64,000 nucleotides of DNA from Argentina anserina (Eukaryota; Streptophyta; Magnoliopsida; Rosales; Rosaceae). Positions within the stretch are counted from its first letter, which is position 1. Each line of letters begins with the position of its first letter. Both the position numbers and the translations under genes were made by a program. The DNA lies in assembly GCF_933775445.1 (NCBI RefSeq), contig NC_065875.1, positions 22,567,555-22,631,554 on the forward strand. The letters run 5' to 3'. Of the stretch, positions 48,300-59,863 are shown one piece after another. The notes under the pieces are model-generated. The model ran no database searches. It saw only the letters and a program-made list of their open reading frames with translations, and was not told the origin of the DNA.

Positions 48300-49657
48300 G
48301 CCTAAACTGATAGAATCAAAACTTAAGGCAATTGAACTAACATCAGATGAAATATTTTGATCATCAATGGCTCCTCTTGTCCTCCTCCTGCACCTATTTT
48401 TCTGTTGCGCACCATGACCGCCTGCTCTAGATCCATGATTCTTATCTTTGGTAGCATGATCAAAATTACTTTCACAAGTAAACTGCTCAAATTATCTACC
48501 TACATAAAATTGTCCATATTCAAACCTTGTATCTCCACCACCTTGTCGACTTCCACCACTACCATCACCATTACCACCACCACCACCACCACCACCACCA
48601 CCATCATCATCATCACTATCTGAACTATCTGGTGTTGCTACACCGCCCCACACACTAGCATTATCAGAACCATCTCCCAGGCAATGTTCTAAATATTGTT
48701 TTTGGTATCGTATCGGTCGAGAGGTAAAACGATATATCGGGGGATATATCAGTTTTATCGGGGATATATCGGTTTTATCGGATTTGCTTATTTTCAATAA
48801 AATTTATAAAATTATACTTTAATATGTATCAAATAAACTAAAAAAACGGTACTAAGTAAACTAAAGAAAATAAATACTTGATTTAATGACAATTAAAGTA
48901 CACGAACGACATCTAATAATAAAAATAGGCATTTAAGAATGATTATTTAGACTTGAAATTCATCATATATATTTAAAATATATAAAGTAAAAATATATAT
49001 GAAAAAATGAAAAAAAAAATAAGTTTTTCAAAAAAAAAAAGAGGAAATAAATATTAAAAAATTAAACAAAAATTGAGAAAATAATAAAAAAATCAAAGTT
49101 TGACCGATATATCGGAGTTTGACCGATATTTGACCGATATATCGGGGTTTGACCGATATTTGACCGTTGACCGATATAGTCAACCGATATGGCGATATCG
49201 TATCGTTTTCTAAATATCGCCGATATATCGGCCGATATATCCGATATTTAGAACACTGCTCCCAGGTCTCCAACTTCATCAGATAATACCTTGTTTACAT
49301 CAATTCCAAAATCAGTTGTCTTTTCTACGACATGTGGAGGAGGGTTGCCATTTTCATCATTGAGGTGTGCATGCATAATCCAATCATGAAGAGGATCAAT
49401 GTCATTCTGAAGTGGTTCATAGCAACATGAAGTAGATCGATATAGTTGTTTTCATTGATCACATTATCCTTTGCTCGTTTATCACGTAATCGTAACTTCG
49501 TGTTATAGTAGTAGTATACGAGTTTTTCCAACTTCTGATATGCACGACGGTTCCTTTTCTTTGTATGAATAAGAGAAAAAGTACTCCATTTTCTTTCACA
49601 AGCAGAAGAGGAAGTCATTTGTGCTAAAATACGCATGTCAAATTTCAGTATTATCAT
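48300..49657 (-). pseudogene. hAT transposase C-terminal fragment, interrupted by a MITE
   Basis: The frame 49657-49325 shows the hAT dimerisation signature SSSACERKWSTFSLIHTKKRN, then RAYQKLEKLVYYYYN. After a frame change near 49400 it continues with NPPPHVVEKTTDFGIDVNKV and LSDEVGDLG up to the MITE at 49258. Beyond the MITE (from 48681) it goes on with GSDNASVWGGVATPDSSDSD, a polyglycine run from (CCA)n repeats near 48570-48603, and, after a stop, CESNFDHATKDKNHGSRAGG. Such low-complexity tails follow the dimerisation domain in many plant hAT transposases. The RNase H-like catalytic core is not visible. Confidence 0.85.
48682..49258. mobile_element. hAT-type MITE, 577 bp, nested in the hAT transposase
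   Basis: It begins caatgttctaaatattg and its right end is the complement of cagtgttctaaatatcgg. The 8-bp target duplication ctcccagg (48674-48681 and 49259-49266) is perfect. Gatatatcgg words are dense near both ends (48717-48782 and 49100-49245). Same family as the MITE at 31908-32478. Confidence 0.95.
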
Positions 49658-50958
49658 CCTTCCATGATGGGTTCACAGGTTGCTAGCAATCTATGAAGGT
49701 ATGAGGGAACTTCTAGGAGACAAAGACTACAATGTGACTCATGTTTTCTTACTTTCTCCAATAGTGCTCAAGGCGAACACTCCTTATCTAGATATCATTT
49801 GAGAGGACGTCAAGGAGATAAAGATTACTACTCTTTCTATATTTCTCGAGGAGAACATTTATTACTAAAATTTTGGATATTCTCTTATGATCGTCATGAG
49901 AGTGTAAGACTATGTTGTGATCCTTTATTTTGGATTCTCTCAATGTCAATGAGAGCACTAGTCACTGATATGGCTTGACTTTTAAGAGTTAATACTTGAA
50001 CTTTCACTCATCTTCTCGATATCTTTTACGAAAAATTGAAAATTAGCCGATTGAAGCACTACTCTTCTAGTCTTATTTTTTATATCCTTCGAGGCTCGAG
50101 GTGATTAATTAATCAAAAAATCCAGGTCAAGGAGAGTCTGAGACATCCTTAAATTGAGTTAAATTTTTTTAAGTGAAAATTTTCAAATATTTCTCTAAAA
50201 TATCGAAGATATATCGGATATATCGTAAATATCGGAGAAATATTGGAGATATTTTATGTTATCGGAGAAATATCGCAGATACGGGGAAAAATAAGATATT
50301 TACCCCTAAGATTATCATTTTTTTTAAGGGAGATATCGGAAGATATATCGGATATATCGGAGAGATTTTGTTCCTTGATAATACCCATCAATGAGTGCAC
50401 ATCAGAATGAGTGAGAGCATGCTTAGGAATGTCCTGATTAGTCATGACTAACGTTGCAACAACCTTTCAACACAAATCTAAACAGTATAAACCAACCACC
50501 AATTTCAACTGAACGACAATAATCTTCACCAGAGCAACAAGATAAAACACTTTTACTACTCCAATTTTGCACTACACAAATCTGAACCTCAATTTCTCAA
50601 TCAAGAACAACAAATCTCCAGTATGATTTCACAACTCAAGCTCAACAAGATAACTCTCTCTGCGATTTTGCACAAATTTTTCAACACAAATTTTCCAGCT
50701 CAATGACGCATCATTGCATCATACTTAGATTTTAACTCATACTCCAACTCAGAGAAACAGCTTCAAAATTGACTGTAACAAAAAGAATAAAAACAAGAGC
50801 AATTCACCTTACGAAGCTTAGAATTGAAGATTGAAGACGATCGGCACTAGATATGAACACGGCCGACGATCACCGACTCAAATCGAAACAGAGCAAGACT
50901 AGCTTTGAGAACAACAAAGGCTAGCGGAAGCACAAGCGCAGGTCCAAGATCTATGAGT

Positions 50959-50970
50959 GCTCTGATGCCA
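50959..50970 (-). other. Primer-binding site of the copia element
   Basis: On the minus strand the sequence directly after the 5' LTR is tggcatcagagc, one base from the standard initiator-Met tRNA site tggtatcagagc. Confidence 0.92.
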
Positions 50971-51200
50971 TAATAGGCAAAGCTTCAGAAATCAAAGCTA
51001 GGGTTTTGCAGAATTGAATCAGAGAGAGGTTTAGAGAGAAAACTCAGATTGTATTATCATGAACATCACAAAAGAAAGAGAGATTGTAGCTATTTATACA
51101 GAGCAATTATACAGAGCAATTGATAATACAGGTTGTAAAAATACATTGGAGATTTATGTAATCTGTTAGAAAAATACAACAGAAATATAACGGTCTAAGA
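50971..51200 (-). repeat. 5' LTR of the copia element
   Basis: This 230-bp copy borders the primer-binding site. The minus strand has tataaatag at 51090-51098, a good core promoter for the element. Confidence 0.95.
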
Positions 51201-51205
51201 CTAAA

Positions 51206-52195
51206 AGGATGATCCTTTTTTTGTTTTTTCCTTAAGAAAATGGCGAGTTTGCAGATGGTTGCCGGCCACTATGCTCTCGATCTCCATGCAAGTGATGCAA
51301 CATGAGTTTGTATGTTTTATTGGTGATCGTTTGCAGTTGGTAAAAGCAACTTATTAGTGGCCAGGAGGAGGATCGGATGATTCAATCTTTGCAGTAACGT
51401 ACTTACGTACATCCACATTATTTGATCGTAATTTATCTCGTGCTAACCAGTGAGCAAATAGTGTGTACTTCATACTTTCATAGTCTTGCTCGTGGAGCTT
51501 TGGTTACCAACATATTTTATTTCTGGTATACGTACTTATATGAAATCAGGGATACCCAACCTCTTTGAGCGCGCGATAATTTTTGCTAGCTCAATGAAAT
51601 CAACAATTATTATATTCAAAAGGTTTATGGGGGTAATTACCTTAAATTGATAATAGTCTTTTCTTAAACAATGGTATACGGTAGATCAAATTATAGATAA
51701 TTAATTATTAGCTTTGGCCGAGACTTTTGTACCTTTGAATTGTATTGAAAAACCCATAGTTTCTAAAAGATCTACAATATTTCAGCATCTAAACCATATG
51801 CACATACGTACACACCTTGCATTGAAGTTAAGTCGGTCATATCATTTTACTTGGTCCTGATCTTTACCATGTGCCTACGTACGAATCAATATATATTCCA
51901 AATTTCCAATTATCACTATAGTAAATGGCGTACGTATTTGATCCGTAAACATTTTGTTAACTCTGAGTAGACTAGTAATATAGAACAACAGGTACGACGG
52001 GTAAGTAGTGATCGACATTTAAGTGTTTAACACTTCCACTTGACATTGTTTATAATTCATGGTAATATTGTTTATAATTACTACTATGTCTTCGGCTTGT
52101 CGCAAATTATTAATCCATACTATTATAATCAAAACAGAGTTTGTCAACCAAAACGCATGTGAAAATACATAAACATTTTTGCACTAGCTCTATTA
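51206..52195. other. Intergenic, nothing recognised
   Basis: Original right flank of the copia insertion. AT-rich, without a supported gene. Confidence 0.4.
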
Positions 52196-52397
52196 TCTCT
52201 ACTATTATAAAGTCAGCACCTCAAGTACTACTAAATTATGAACTTCCAAAATTATTATTTCACATCTTACATTGACATACAACCAAACATGAGTTTTATA
52301 GTTAAAACATAAATATTTTCAAAAAATCACATCTTCACGATATTAACCGCTCATTTTTTCACACTCCCACACCCCTACGGGTGTGGGCAGTTTCTAG
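52196..52397 (+). mobile_element. Short Helitron-like element, about 202 bp
   Basis: The left end tctctactattataaag follows an A (52195). The right end has a hairpin (52366-52387: cccacaccc, loop ctac, gggtgtggg), six bases, then CTAG (52394-52397) followed by T. TC at the left, hairpin plus CTRR at the right and insertion between A and T are the Helitron signature. No helicase or Rep frame is present. Confidence 0.72.
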
Positions 52398-53228
52398 TTA
52401 TTATAAAGCGGGCACTAAAAGTTTCACCAAATTATAAATTTCCGGATTTGCCCTTCTACTATCTACCTCGCAAAAATGAAACACAAGGGTTATTTCGTAA
52501 AACTAAAGTAATAGAAATATTATATAAAAATTATATTTGAGACTCGAATGTGGGTTGCGCACGAACTCACCACTCATCTCACAACTCCACCAATCACCAG
52601 CAGAACGTGGGAAGTTATCGGCCATAGATGGATTTAGCACGATTTACCGACTATAAAAGGGAGAGGATGAATCAACTACATAGGAGAAGAAAACTTAAAA
52701 GAGCAATTCTATTGATATCGGCCAGAAGAAGAAAAGGGAAGAGTAGTTTTCAATCAGGACACTTAATCGAATCAAAAGGTATTGGGTGTGTTGTTGCATT
52801 TACTTGACTATTTGTAAGCATTTGGGTTTTAATTTGATTCACGTATTCACTCAATTGTTTTGGGCAGCCCGGCAGACGTCTTCCTTGCTTTGGGTTTCAA
52901 TACTGGTTTATGATTGGGTTTCAATCAAGGTATACACTCTTCTTTCTGTTGAAATTATTTGGGTATGAATTAGGCACAATAAACTTAGTTTCATTAGTTT
53001 ATGATCGTTGGGTTTTGGGTTTCATTTTGATTGAATACTAAGAGTTTACATGAATTGCTGAATACCTCTCAACAACTACACTGTAACATTTTTGTAACAT
53101 GAGGGTGCAGTTCTGAGGAGAAAGCAAAAGAAAGGAGAAAAGCCATTAGCCACAAACTGCCTACGGCAAGTCGGCAACCGAGCAAGCGGCGTCTTGGACC
53201 GTTCTATAGGTACTATAACTTACTTATA
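52398..53228. other. Spacer, perhaps the left part of a second Helitron
   Basis: Directly after CTAG the sequence ttattataaagcgggcac resembles the left end of the preceding Helitron (tattataaagtcagcac), so a second, tandem element may begin here, but no right end was found before the gypsy LTR. An A/G-rich piece (53100-53210) can be read as a basic peptide and could be a former exon; it is not recognised. Confidence 0.4.
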
Positions 53229-54070
53229 TGTAGTGTTTAAATTTGTCAAGTTATAGAACCATGTGTAGACATAAGAAATTTAATGAAGTAAATCATTTTC
53301 ATTAAATGATTAAATCAACCAAGAACCCGATAAAATTACACACGCGGCCCAAAAGTCAACAAAGTCAGTACGGATCCGAATAAAACTCGCGTCAGCACAT
53401 CAATAGATGATCGTAATCGAAACTACGTGATTTCGACTTAAATCGGAAATTGAATGTCATTGACGATCGAAATGGTAATCGAACATTTGATTAAATTAAT
53501 AAATTTCATTTACGGTTATAATTAAATTAATTATTTAAATCTGTTTAATTTAGTTATGAGAATAACTAATTTTAAATGAATCAAAATATACATATTGATT
53601 TAATTATACAATTAAAGAAATTTATTATTTTAGTGTCATTAAAATATTTAATTAAAAAAATAAAGTTTTGACACTATAAATACCCATTCCCACATAAATA
53701 GAGTGGGGATTTTTACATTGGAGAAGAAGAGAGAAAATCACTTGAGCAAGATCAATCTCGAGATATCCCAAAATTTCCAAAGTCCACGAAGAATCATCAA
53801 GCTATCAAATTGCTCGTTCTTCATCAAATCCAAATCCAAACTCAAGTCCACGAAGAATCATCAAGCTACCAATAGCTCATTCTTCATCAAATCCAAATCC
53901 AAACTCAAATTCTCAAGATCAAGTGCATATCACCCTTGAGCCAAGTTACATACGGAGATAGAATCAGAGGAGTTCACAAAGATTGTAACCTCGCGCTTGA
54001 TTATTAGTAAATCACACTTTATTTGTACACGTGTCTGCATTCTTATTTGTTTTCAGATTTTCGTTCTACA
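53229..54070 (+). repeat. 5' LTR of the gypsy element
   Basis: The end ...ttcgttctaca at 54070 stands two or three bases before a primer-binding-like site. The start is placed at tgtagtg (53229) by the TG rule only and may be off by some bases. A TATA box tataaatac at 53675-53683 gives a transcription start near 53705. Two direct copies of about 70 bp (tccacgaagaatcatcaagcta near 53783 and 53848) lie in the transcribed part. Confidence 0.7.
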
Positions 54071-54072
54071 AA

Positions 54073-54091
54073 TTGGCACGCCCAGTGGGAC
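54073..54091 (+). other. Putative primer-binding site of the gypsy element
   Basis: The sequence ttggcacgcccagtgggac follows the LTR end at the usual distance. I could not assign the priming tRNA. Confidence 0.6.
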
Positions 54092-54139
54092 ATTTTTGGC
54101 CTCTCATCTCCTTCTCCGAAGATATCTTTTGTTTGTGCG

Positions 54140-57100
54140 ATGGCTTCCAAGAACAACCAAGCCATTCCATCGAAGAAATTCAAATCCACAACCGCGAGAT
54201 CAAGCGGAGAGGTCGAGTCGGTCAAGAAATCCAAACAAACATTCTCTAAATCAAATAGTGAACCGATTACCCTTGTCACCCGGAGCGTGGCTAGATCTCA
54301 ACCCATGACATTTATGACACTTTCTAGTAAGCCTCGTCAACCAGACATCACCTTGGAGAGCTTAGGAGCAATAGAGCATGCCTCTCAGAGTGGGAAGAAG
54401 CAAGTGTCAAAAGAGAATGAGCCAAAAGAGCAATATCCTCTATCTGTTCATGGTGATGGCCATATCCTGGAAGACGTTTTCTCTGATGACGAATCAAGCA
54501 CGACATCATATCATAGAAGTCTCAAAGAATATGGTGACAACTTTCATTCTATGGCGCATGAGTCCTCTTCTGACAATGTGCAGGTCTTGGTGACGGGGAC
54601 ATCCACAATCGAGGAGCAACTCTCCAATCTGTTAGAGATGGTTGAAAAGCTCACTCGAACGGTTGAAGAAAATGAGGTGCAAATCGCTGAGCTTTATAGC
54701 AAATTGGGAGATCACGATGACGAGAACTCCACCAAAGGGTCGCTTGGAAGGAGCAAAGTAAACGAAAAGGGAGAAACGTCCAAGAACAATGACGACTCGC
54801 TTGGTTCCTTGTCACTCCAGCAATTGCAGGACATCATCACCAACTCAATTCGGACTCAATATGGAGGTCTTTCTCGTGACTCCCTCACTTACTCTAAACC
54901 TTACACTAAGAGGATCGACAGCTTAAGGATTCCACTGAGATATCAACCACCAAAGTTCCATTAATTTGAAGGTAAAGGGAACCCGAAGCAACACGTCGCT
55001 CACTTTGTGGAAACTTGCAGTAACGCTGGGACAGAAGGCGATCACTTTGTCAAGCAGTTTGTTTGCTCGTTGAAGGGAAACGCCTTTGAGTGATATATAG
55101 ACTTAGAACCAGAGTATGTTGACAGTTGGGACAAAATGGAGCGCGAGTTCCTCAGTCGAGTATATAGTATAAGGCGGATGGTGAGCATGATGGAGCTAAA
55201 TAGCACGAAGCAACGGAAGGATAAACCCGCAGTCGACTACATCAATATATGGCGCTTACTTAGCCTTGATTGCAAGGACCGACTATCAGAGGTGTCAGCC
55301 ATTGAAATGTGCATTCAAGGCATGCACTTTGATTTGCTATACATCTTGCAAGGAATCAAACCTTGGTCTTTCGAAGAGTTGGCTACTCGAGCCCACGACA
55401 TGGAGCTAAGCTTGGCAAGTCATAAGGGAAGGAATGAGTCCTTGGTTGACCAACGAAAATACAAAGTCTTCTGAAGCAGATTTGACAAGGTTGTGAAGAA
55501 GCCTTCTAAAGAATCAATGGTCATCAATACTGCAGCGGTTAAGATCTCTACACAAGATAAGAAAGAGTTCAATAAGGTGGAACCCCCTCGAACCTACGAT
55601 AGGAGTAAACGAACGTTGAAAGAGATGTAGCGAATGACGTACCCGTTCCCAGACTTTGATGTAGCGGGCATGTTAGAAGATCTGCTCGAAAACAAGATAA
55701 TAGATCTTCCAGAGTGCAAGCGTTCAGAAGAAATGCATCGTGTCAACGATCCGAAGTATTGTAAATATCATCTCGTTAGTCACCTTATAGAGAAGTGATT
55801 TGTTCTCAAGGATTTAATAATGAATCTCGCAGAGCAAGGGAAGATTGAGCTGGACGTTGACAACGTTGCTGAAGTCAATTGTATTACCGTAACATTCGGA
55901 TCATTCGAGCCAGTTACACTCTCTTTTCACCCGATGAAAGCACCGTTCTATTTCACAAAGGAGGCACGCGATCATAAGAAGACCAAAGAAGTTAAAGAAT
56001 GTCTTGCTTCCACACCTATCCTCCAAGTTGCCTCTAATGCCGATGATGAAGGATGGATATTGGTCACCCGAATAAGAACTCGCAAATGGTACATGCGAGA
56101 GCGGAAGTTGAATCGTATGCTCATAGAAGGAGGGTCAATAATAAATATCATGCCCAAGTCGACCATGTCTCAACTCGGCATCAACGTTGATGAGTTATCA
56201 AGGAGCCGTCTCATGATCCAAGGTTTCAACCAAGGAGAACAAAGAGTGATAGGAATGATCAGACTAGACATGGACATTAGAGAGCTAAAATCAAACACCT
56301 TGTTTCATGTCATCGATGCGAAGACCTCGTATAACTTGTTGTTGGGACGACCATGGGTGCATGAAAATGGCATCGTGCCATCCACTTTACACCAATGCTT
56401 CAAGTTCTATCGCGAAGGTGTGAAAACTGTGGTAGGAGATACCAAACCATTCACAGAAACTGACTCATACTTTGCAGATTCTAAATTCTACACATATGAG
56501 GAGTCAATGAAAGAAGTCATTGCGGCCGAAGTACCCTCTACAGGGAAAGCCGCTAAAGTTAGGGAGAATGACGCCAAATCAAAAGATATTGAGTTTCATG
56601 GTGAAGTGTCGCAAAAGGTCTCATCTAAAACAGCAACATCGTATGCGGAAAGAAAATCCAGCCATGCCTTTCCAGTCATTCGCAATGTTCCGAAGTCTAG
56701 ACGACGGGAGGGTGAGTCTTTATTTGTGGGGACAAAGTCACAAGAGTGTCCACGAAAATTAGAAAAGGATGGTGTAAAGTTGTTGAGGGAGGAATCAACA
56801 TTGCCATTGATAAAGGTGAGCAACCGAAATCCTACAAAGCAGCCACTAAAGGGGTTTGTTAAACCAATTCAAGGTAAGACGAAACATGGATTCCTGCCCG
56901 AGAAAAGAACGAGTGAAGGGTTCAATCCTAACGCATACAAGCTGTTAGAAAAGGCTGGATACAACTTTGGTTCATCAAGTAAAAAGGACGATCAAGCTGT
57001 AGTAAAGATGGCGCCTGAGCTCGATGAGCCACAAAAGAAGTTAAGAGAGCAAGGGGCAACATTTGATTCTTCTAAAGCTGGTCTTGGTTTCGCTTCGAGC

Positions 57101-57175
57101 AAGCCAATGAGAATTTCAGGAAGAAGAAGGGCGGAGCGAGCCAATGGTGCAACATATCAGTGTAGAGGTAGTTGA
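54140..57175 (+). pseudogene. Gypsy gag-protease frame with five in-frame stops
   Basis: From ATG 54140 one reading frame can be followed to 57175 without any frameshift, broken only by stops at 54962 (TAA), 55091 (TGA), 55472 (TGA), 55628 (TAG) and 55796 (TGA). The gag part has a coiled-coil-like stretch (residues about 155-195, IEEQLSNLLEMVEKLTRTVE) and, after the first stop, the gag core (HVAHFVETCSNAG, then DYINIWRLL). The protease part has LIEGGSIINIMP, where the catalytic Asp seems replaced by Glu, and FHVIDAKTSYNLLLGRPWVH, the closing strand of the fold. Spacing of the stops suggests point mutation in a long-silent copy. Confidence 0.88.
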
Positions 57176-57789
57176 AGAGAAGAATCAAGAGGTTTAGTCA
57201 ACCCCTCGCATTTCTCGTTCGATCCCATTCGTCTAGGTTCGCGAAGAGCAACATCTGAACGTATTGAATGATCAATCACAAGGGTGTCGTTTTTGACCGT
57301 GTGAACATGACAACAAGTAGAGGTTCAGTCTTCAATCGCATCGGTAGTACAACAACTCGGCCTCCCGTATTCAAAAGGATGTCAAGTTCAGACAAAGATA
57401 AGAAAGAGTCAAACCTCATTCCGCGAAAGCCTGCATTGGAAATGCCAAGCACCTAAGGAACGACAAAAAAACAAGAGGAAAATGACTTGTAGTCAAGCAG
57501 AGAGCAAAGAAATCTGAAGTCTTATCCCGTCACGCATGAAGAGACATTGTGCATTGGAAGTGGATTCCACGGATCAACTCAAAGTGAAGCAACATACCAT
57601 CATATTCACTGACAAAAAAGGAGATAGCAACCTCGGTAATGGTGATAGGGATGACATTGTCCAAACCTCTTATCATATCACGGTGGCAGAAACAGATGCC
57701 GTAGAGGAAGACGATCATGAAGATTTTGAAATTGAAGTAGTCGAAGCTCCTCCAGAACTTGAAGACGGGGGGGGGGGGGATAAGCCACT

Positions 57790-58850
57790 ATGAACGAACT
57801 TAAGGAGATTAACTTGGGAACAGAAGAAGACCCAAGACCTATTTTTGTGAGTGCGTCTTTAAGTTCTAAAGAAGAAAAAAAATCTCTTGATATGTTGCTC
57901 GAGTACAAAGATGTCTTCGCTTGGACCTACAAAGAAATGCCCGGCCTGGATCCAAAGGTAGCAGTTCATCGACTTGCTGTCAAACCAAAGGCTCGGCCGA
58001 CCAAGCAAACACAAAGACGCTTTCGAACAGAATTTATTCCTCAAATTGAAGCAGAAGTTGATAAGTTGATTGCCGCACGCTTCATTAGAGAGGTTCAATA
58101 TCCAAAGTGGATCACAAATATTGTTCATGTTAAGAAGAAGAACGGACACATCCGCGTTTGTGTAGATTTTCGTGACTTAAATAAGGTGTGTTCAAAAGAT
58201 GATTTCTCTCTGCCAATCATAGAACTCATGGTGGATGCGACAACTAGGCATGAGGCTTTGTCATTCATGGTTTTTGTTTTCTCACATCAACTAGGAGCAA
58301 GCTCATGAAAGATTTCATATTGAAGTTTTAGATGGTTTGGGAAAACCATGATTTTCAAAAATTTCAGATAAGGATGGTCTTGGAGGATGAGGAACTCACT
58401 GCATTTCGAACTCCCAAATGAATTTATTGCTATAAGGTCATGTCATTCGGGTTAAAATATGCCGGTGCAACGTACCAACATGCTATGTAGAACATTTTCG
58501 GTGACATGCTGCACAAGTATGTAGAGTGTTATGTTGATGATTTGGTTGTAAAAACAAAGAAAAGAAGTGATCACTTGAAAGATATATGAAGAGTGTTCGA
58601 CATGTTACTCAAATACCAGTTAAAAATAAATCATTTGAAGTGTGCCTTCGACGTCAATTATGGAAAATTTCTTGGATTCATCGTGAAGCACCGAAGCATC
58701 GAGGTAGACCAATCCAAAATTAAAGCCATCCAAGAAATTCCGGAGCCAATAAATTTGCGCGAGTTGAAAAGCCTCAAGGACGACTTGCCTTCATCAGACG
58801 GTTCATATCGAACCTGGTGTGCCGTTGCCAACCATTCAGTCGACTCATGA
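57790..58850 (+). pseudogene. Gypsy reverse transcriptase, rearranged
   Basis: 57790-58275 codes for the fingers and early palm (FAWTYKEMPGLDP, HRLAVKPKARPTKQ, VRVCVDFRDLNKV-like RVCVDFRDLNKVCSKDDFSL). From about 58275 to 58365 unrelated sequence replaces part of the palm, and the frame then changes. The active-site motif CYVDDLV is at about 58529-58549, followed by a stop and the thumb (HLKCAFDVNYGKFLGFIV) from 58593. A G homopolymer at 57768-57779 precedes the domain. Confidence 0.87.
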
Positions 58851-59753
58851 AGAAAGATGTTTTATTTGTATGGGATGAAGCTTGTCGCAATGCCTTTGAG
58901 AGCATAAACAAATACCTGGCGAATCCTCCGGTGTTGGGTGCACCTATCGCCGGGATACCTCTTATCCTTTACATCGCGGTTCAAGAGAGATCACTTGGGG
59001 CCCTTCTTGCCCAAGTAAATGAAGCCAAAAAAGAGAAAGCCTTGTACGACTTAAGTCGGACCTGAGTTAAATTATCCGCCAATAGAGAAGATGTGTCTTA
59101 CACTCGTCTTCGCTATTCAAAAGTTGAGGCATTACATGCAAGCTTACACAATGCACTTAGTAGCGCGAGCGGATCCAGTTAAGTTCATATTATCAAAACC
59201 AGTTCTAACCGGGCGCATGGCTAAGTGGGCGTTACTATTGAACCAATATGACATCATATATGTGCCCGCTAAAGCAGTGAAAGAACAGGCGTTGGCTGGC
59301 TTCCTGGTAGACCACCTTATTCCGGCAGATTGGGAAATCTCAAATGACTTTCCGGACGAGGAAGTCTTCCTTACAGAGGTCCTCCAGATTTGGAAGTTGT
59401 TTTTCGATGGCTCATCTAGGGCAAACGGAGCAGGGGCTGGTGTTATCTTTGTCTCTCCACAGAAACAGATATTGCCTTATTCTTTCACTCTTGGGGAGCT
59501 ATGCTCTAACAATGTCGCAGAGTATCTAGCGTTAATCATAGGATTGCAAACAACGTTAGAAATTGAAATCCAAAGTCTCGAAGTGTATGGAGACTCGAAG
59601 TTGGTAATTGATCAACTCCTCACTAATTACAAGGTCAAGAAGGAAGATTTGTTACCTTATTTCCAACTCGCCACACAACTCTTGAAGGGCTTTGATAACG
59701 TTACACTCATACAAGTGCCACGAAAAGAAATCAAATGGAAGACGCGTTGGTGA
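58817..59753 (+). pseudogene. Gypsy RNase H (native) and second RNase H domain
   Basis: The native RNase H-like connection is seen at 58817-59340 (WDEACRNAFESINKYL, PLILYIAVQERSLGALLAQ, then after a frame break MCLTLVFAIQKLRHYM). The second, archaeal-type RNase H at 59395-59740 has FFDGSSRANGAGAGV, ELCSNNVAEYLALIIGL and EVYGDSKLVIDQL, with its catalytic Asp, Glu and Asp in place. This double arrangement supports the Tat assignment. Confidence 0.85.
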
Positions 59754-59863
59754 ACTTGGCGGCGACCTTGGCATTGTCTGGAGATGAAATTTTGGACATC
59801 CCAATTTACCAAAAGTGGGTCGTGACAACAAAGCCTTTACTCTAGTATGACAGTTGTCATGTA

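Larger units (their letters stand above)
47841..50377 (-). mobile_element. hAT element, degraded, inserted in the copia gag
   Basis: Ends caaggttcaaac (47841) and, complemented, caaggaacaaaa (50377) form a short imperfect inverted repeat. Flanks ataataca (47833-47840) and ataatacc (50378-50385) are an 8-bp duplication of the gag sequence with one mismatch. Both sub-terminal regions are filled with gatatatcgg words. A minus-strand transposase C-terminus is present, but the N-terminal and catalytic parts are missing or unrecognisable, so it is non-autonomous. The element is split by a further MITE at 48682-49258. Confidence 0.88.
42695..51200 (-). mobile_element. Copia (Ty1-type) LTR retrotransposon, 8506 bp with nested insertions
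   Basis: Two 230-bp LTRs (42695-42924 and 50971-51200) in direct orientation bound it, and a perfect 5-bp target duplication ctaaa lies at 42690-42694 and 51201-51205. On the minus strand the order is 5' LTR, primer-binding site, gag, protease, integrase, reverse transcriptase, RNase H, purine tract and 3' LTR. Integrase before reverse transcriptase defines copia. The LTRs differ at about 11-12 of 230 positions by eye (about 5 percent), so the insertion is not recent. The LTR ends are TC...TA, not the usual TG...CA. Without the 2537-bp hAT insertion in gag it would be about 6.0 kb. Coding is broken by a stop and two frameshifts, so it cannot move on its own. Confidence 0.97.

Noticed and set aside
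48357..48797. Thr-rich and Gly-rich open frames on opposite strands
   Set aside because: Both come from a (CCA)n tract at the end of the hAT transposase relic; the Thr-rich frame is antisense.
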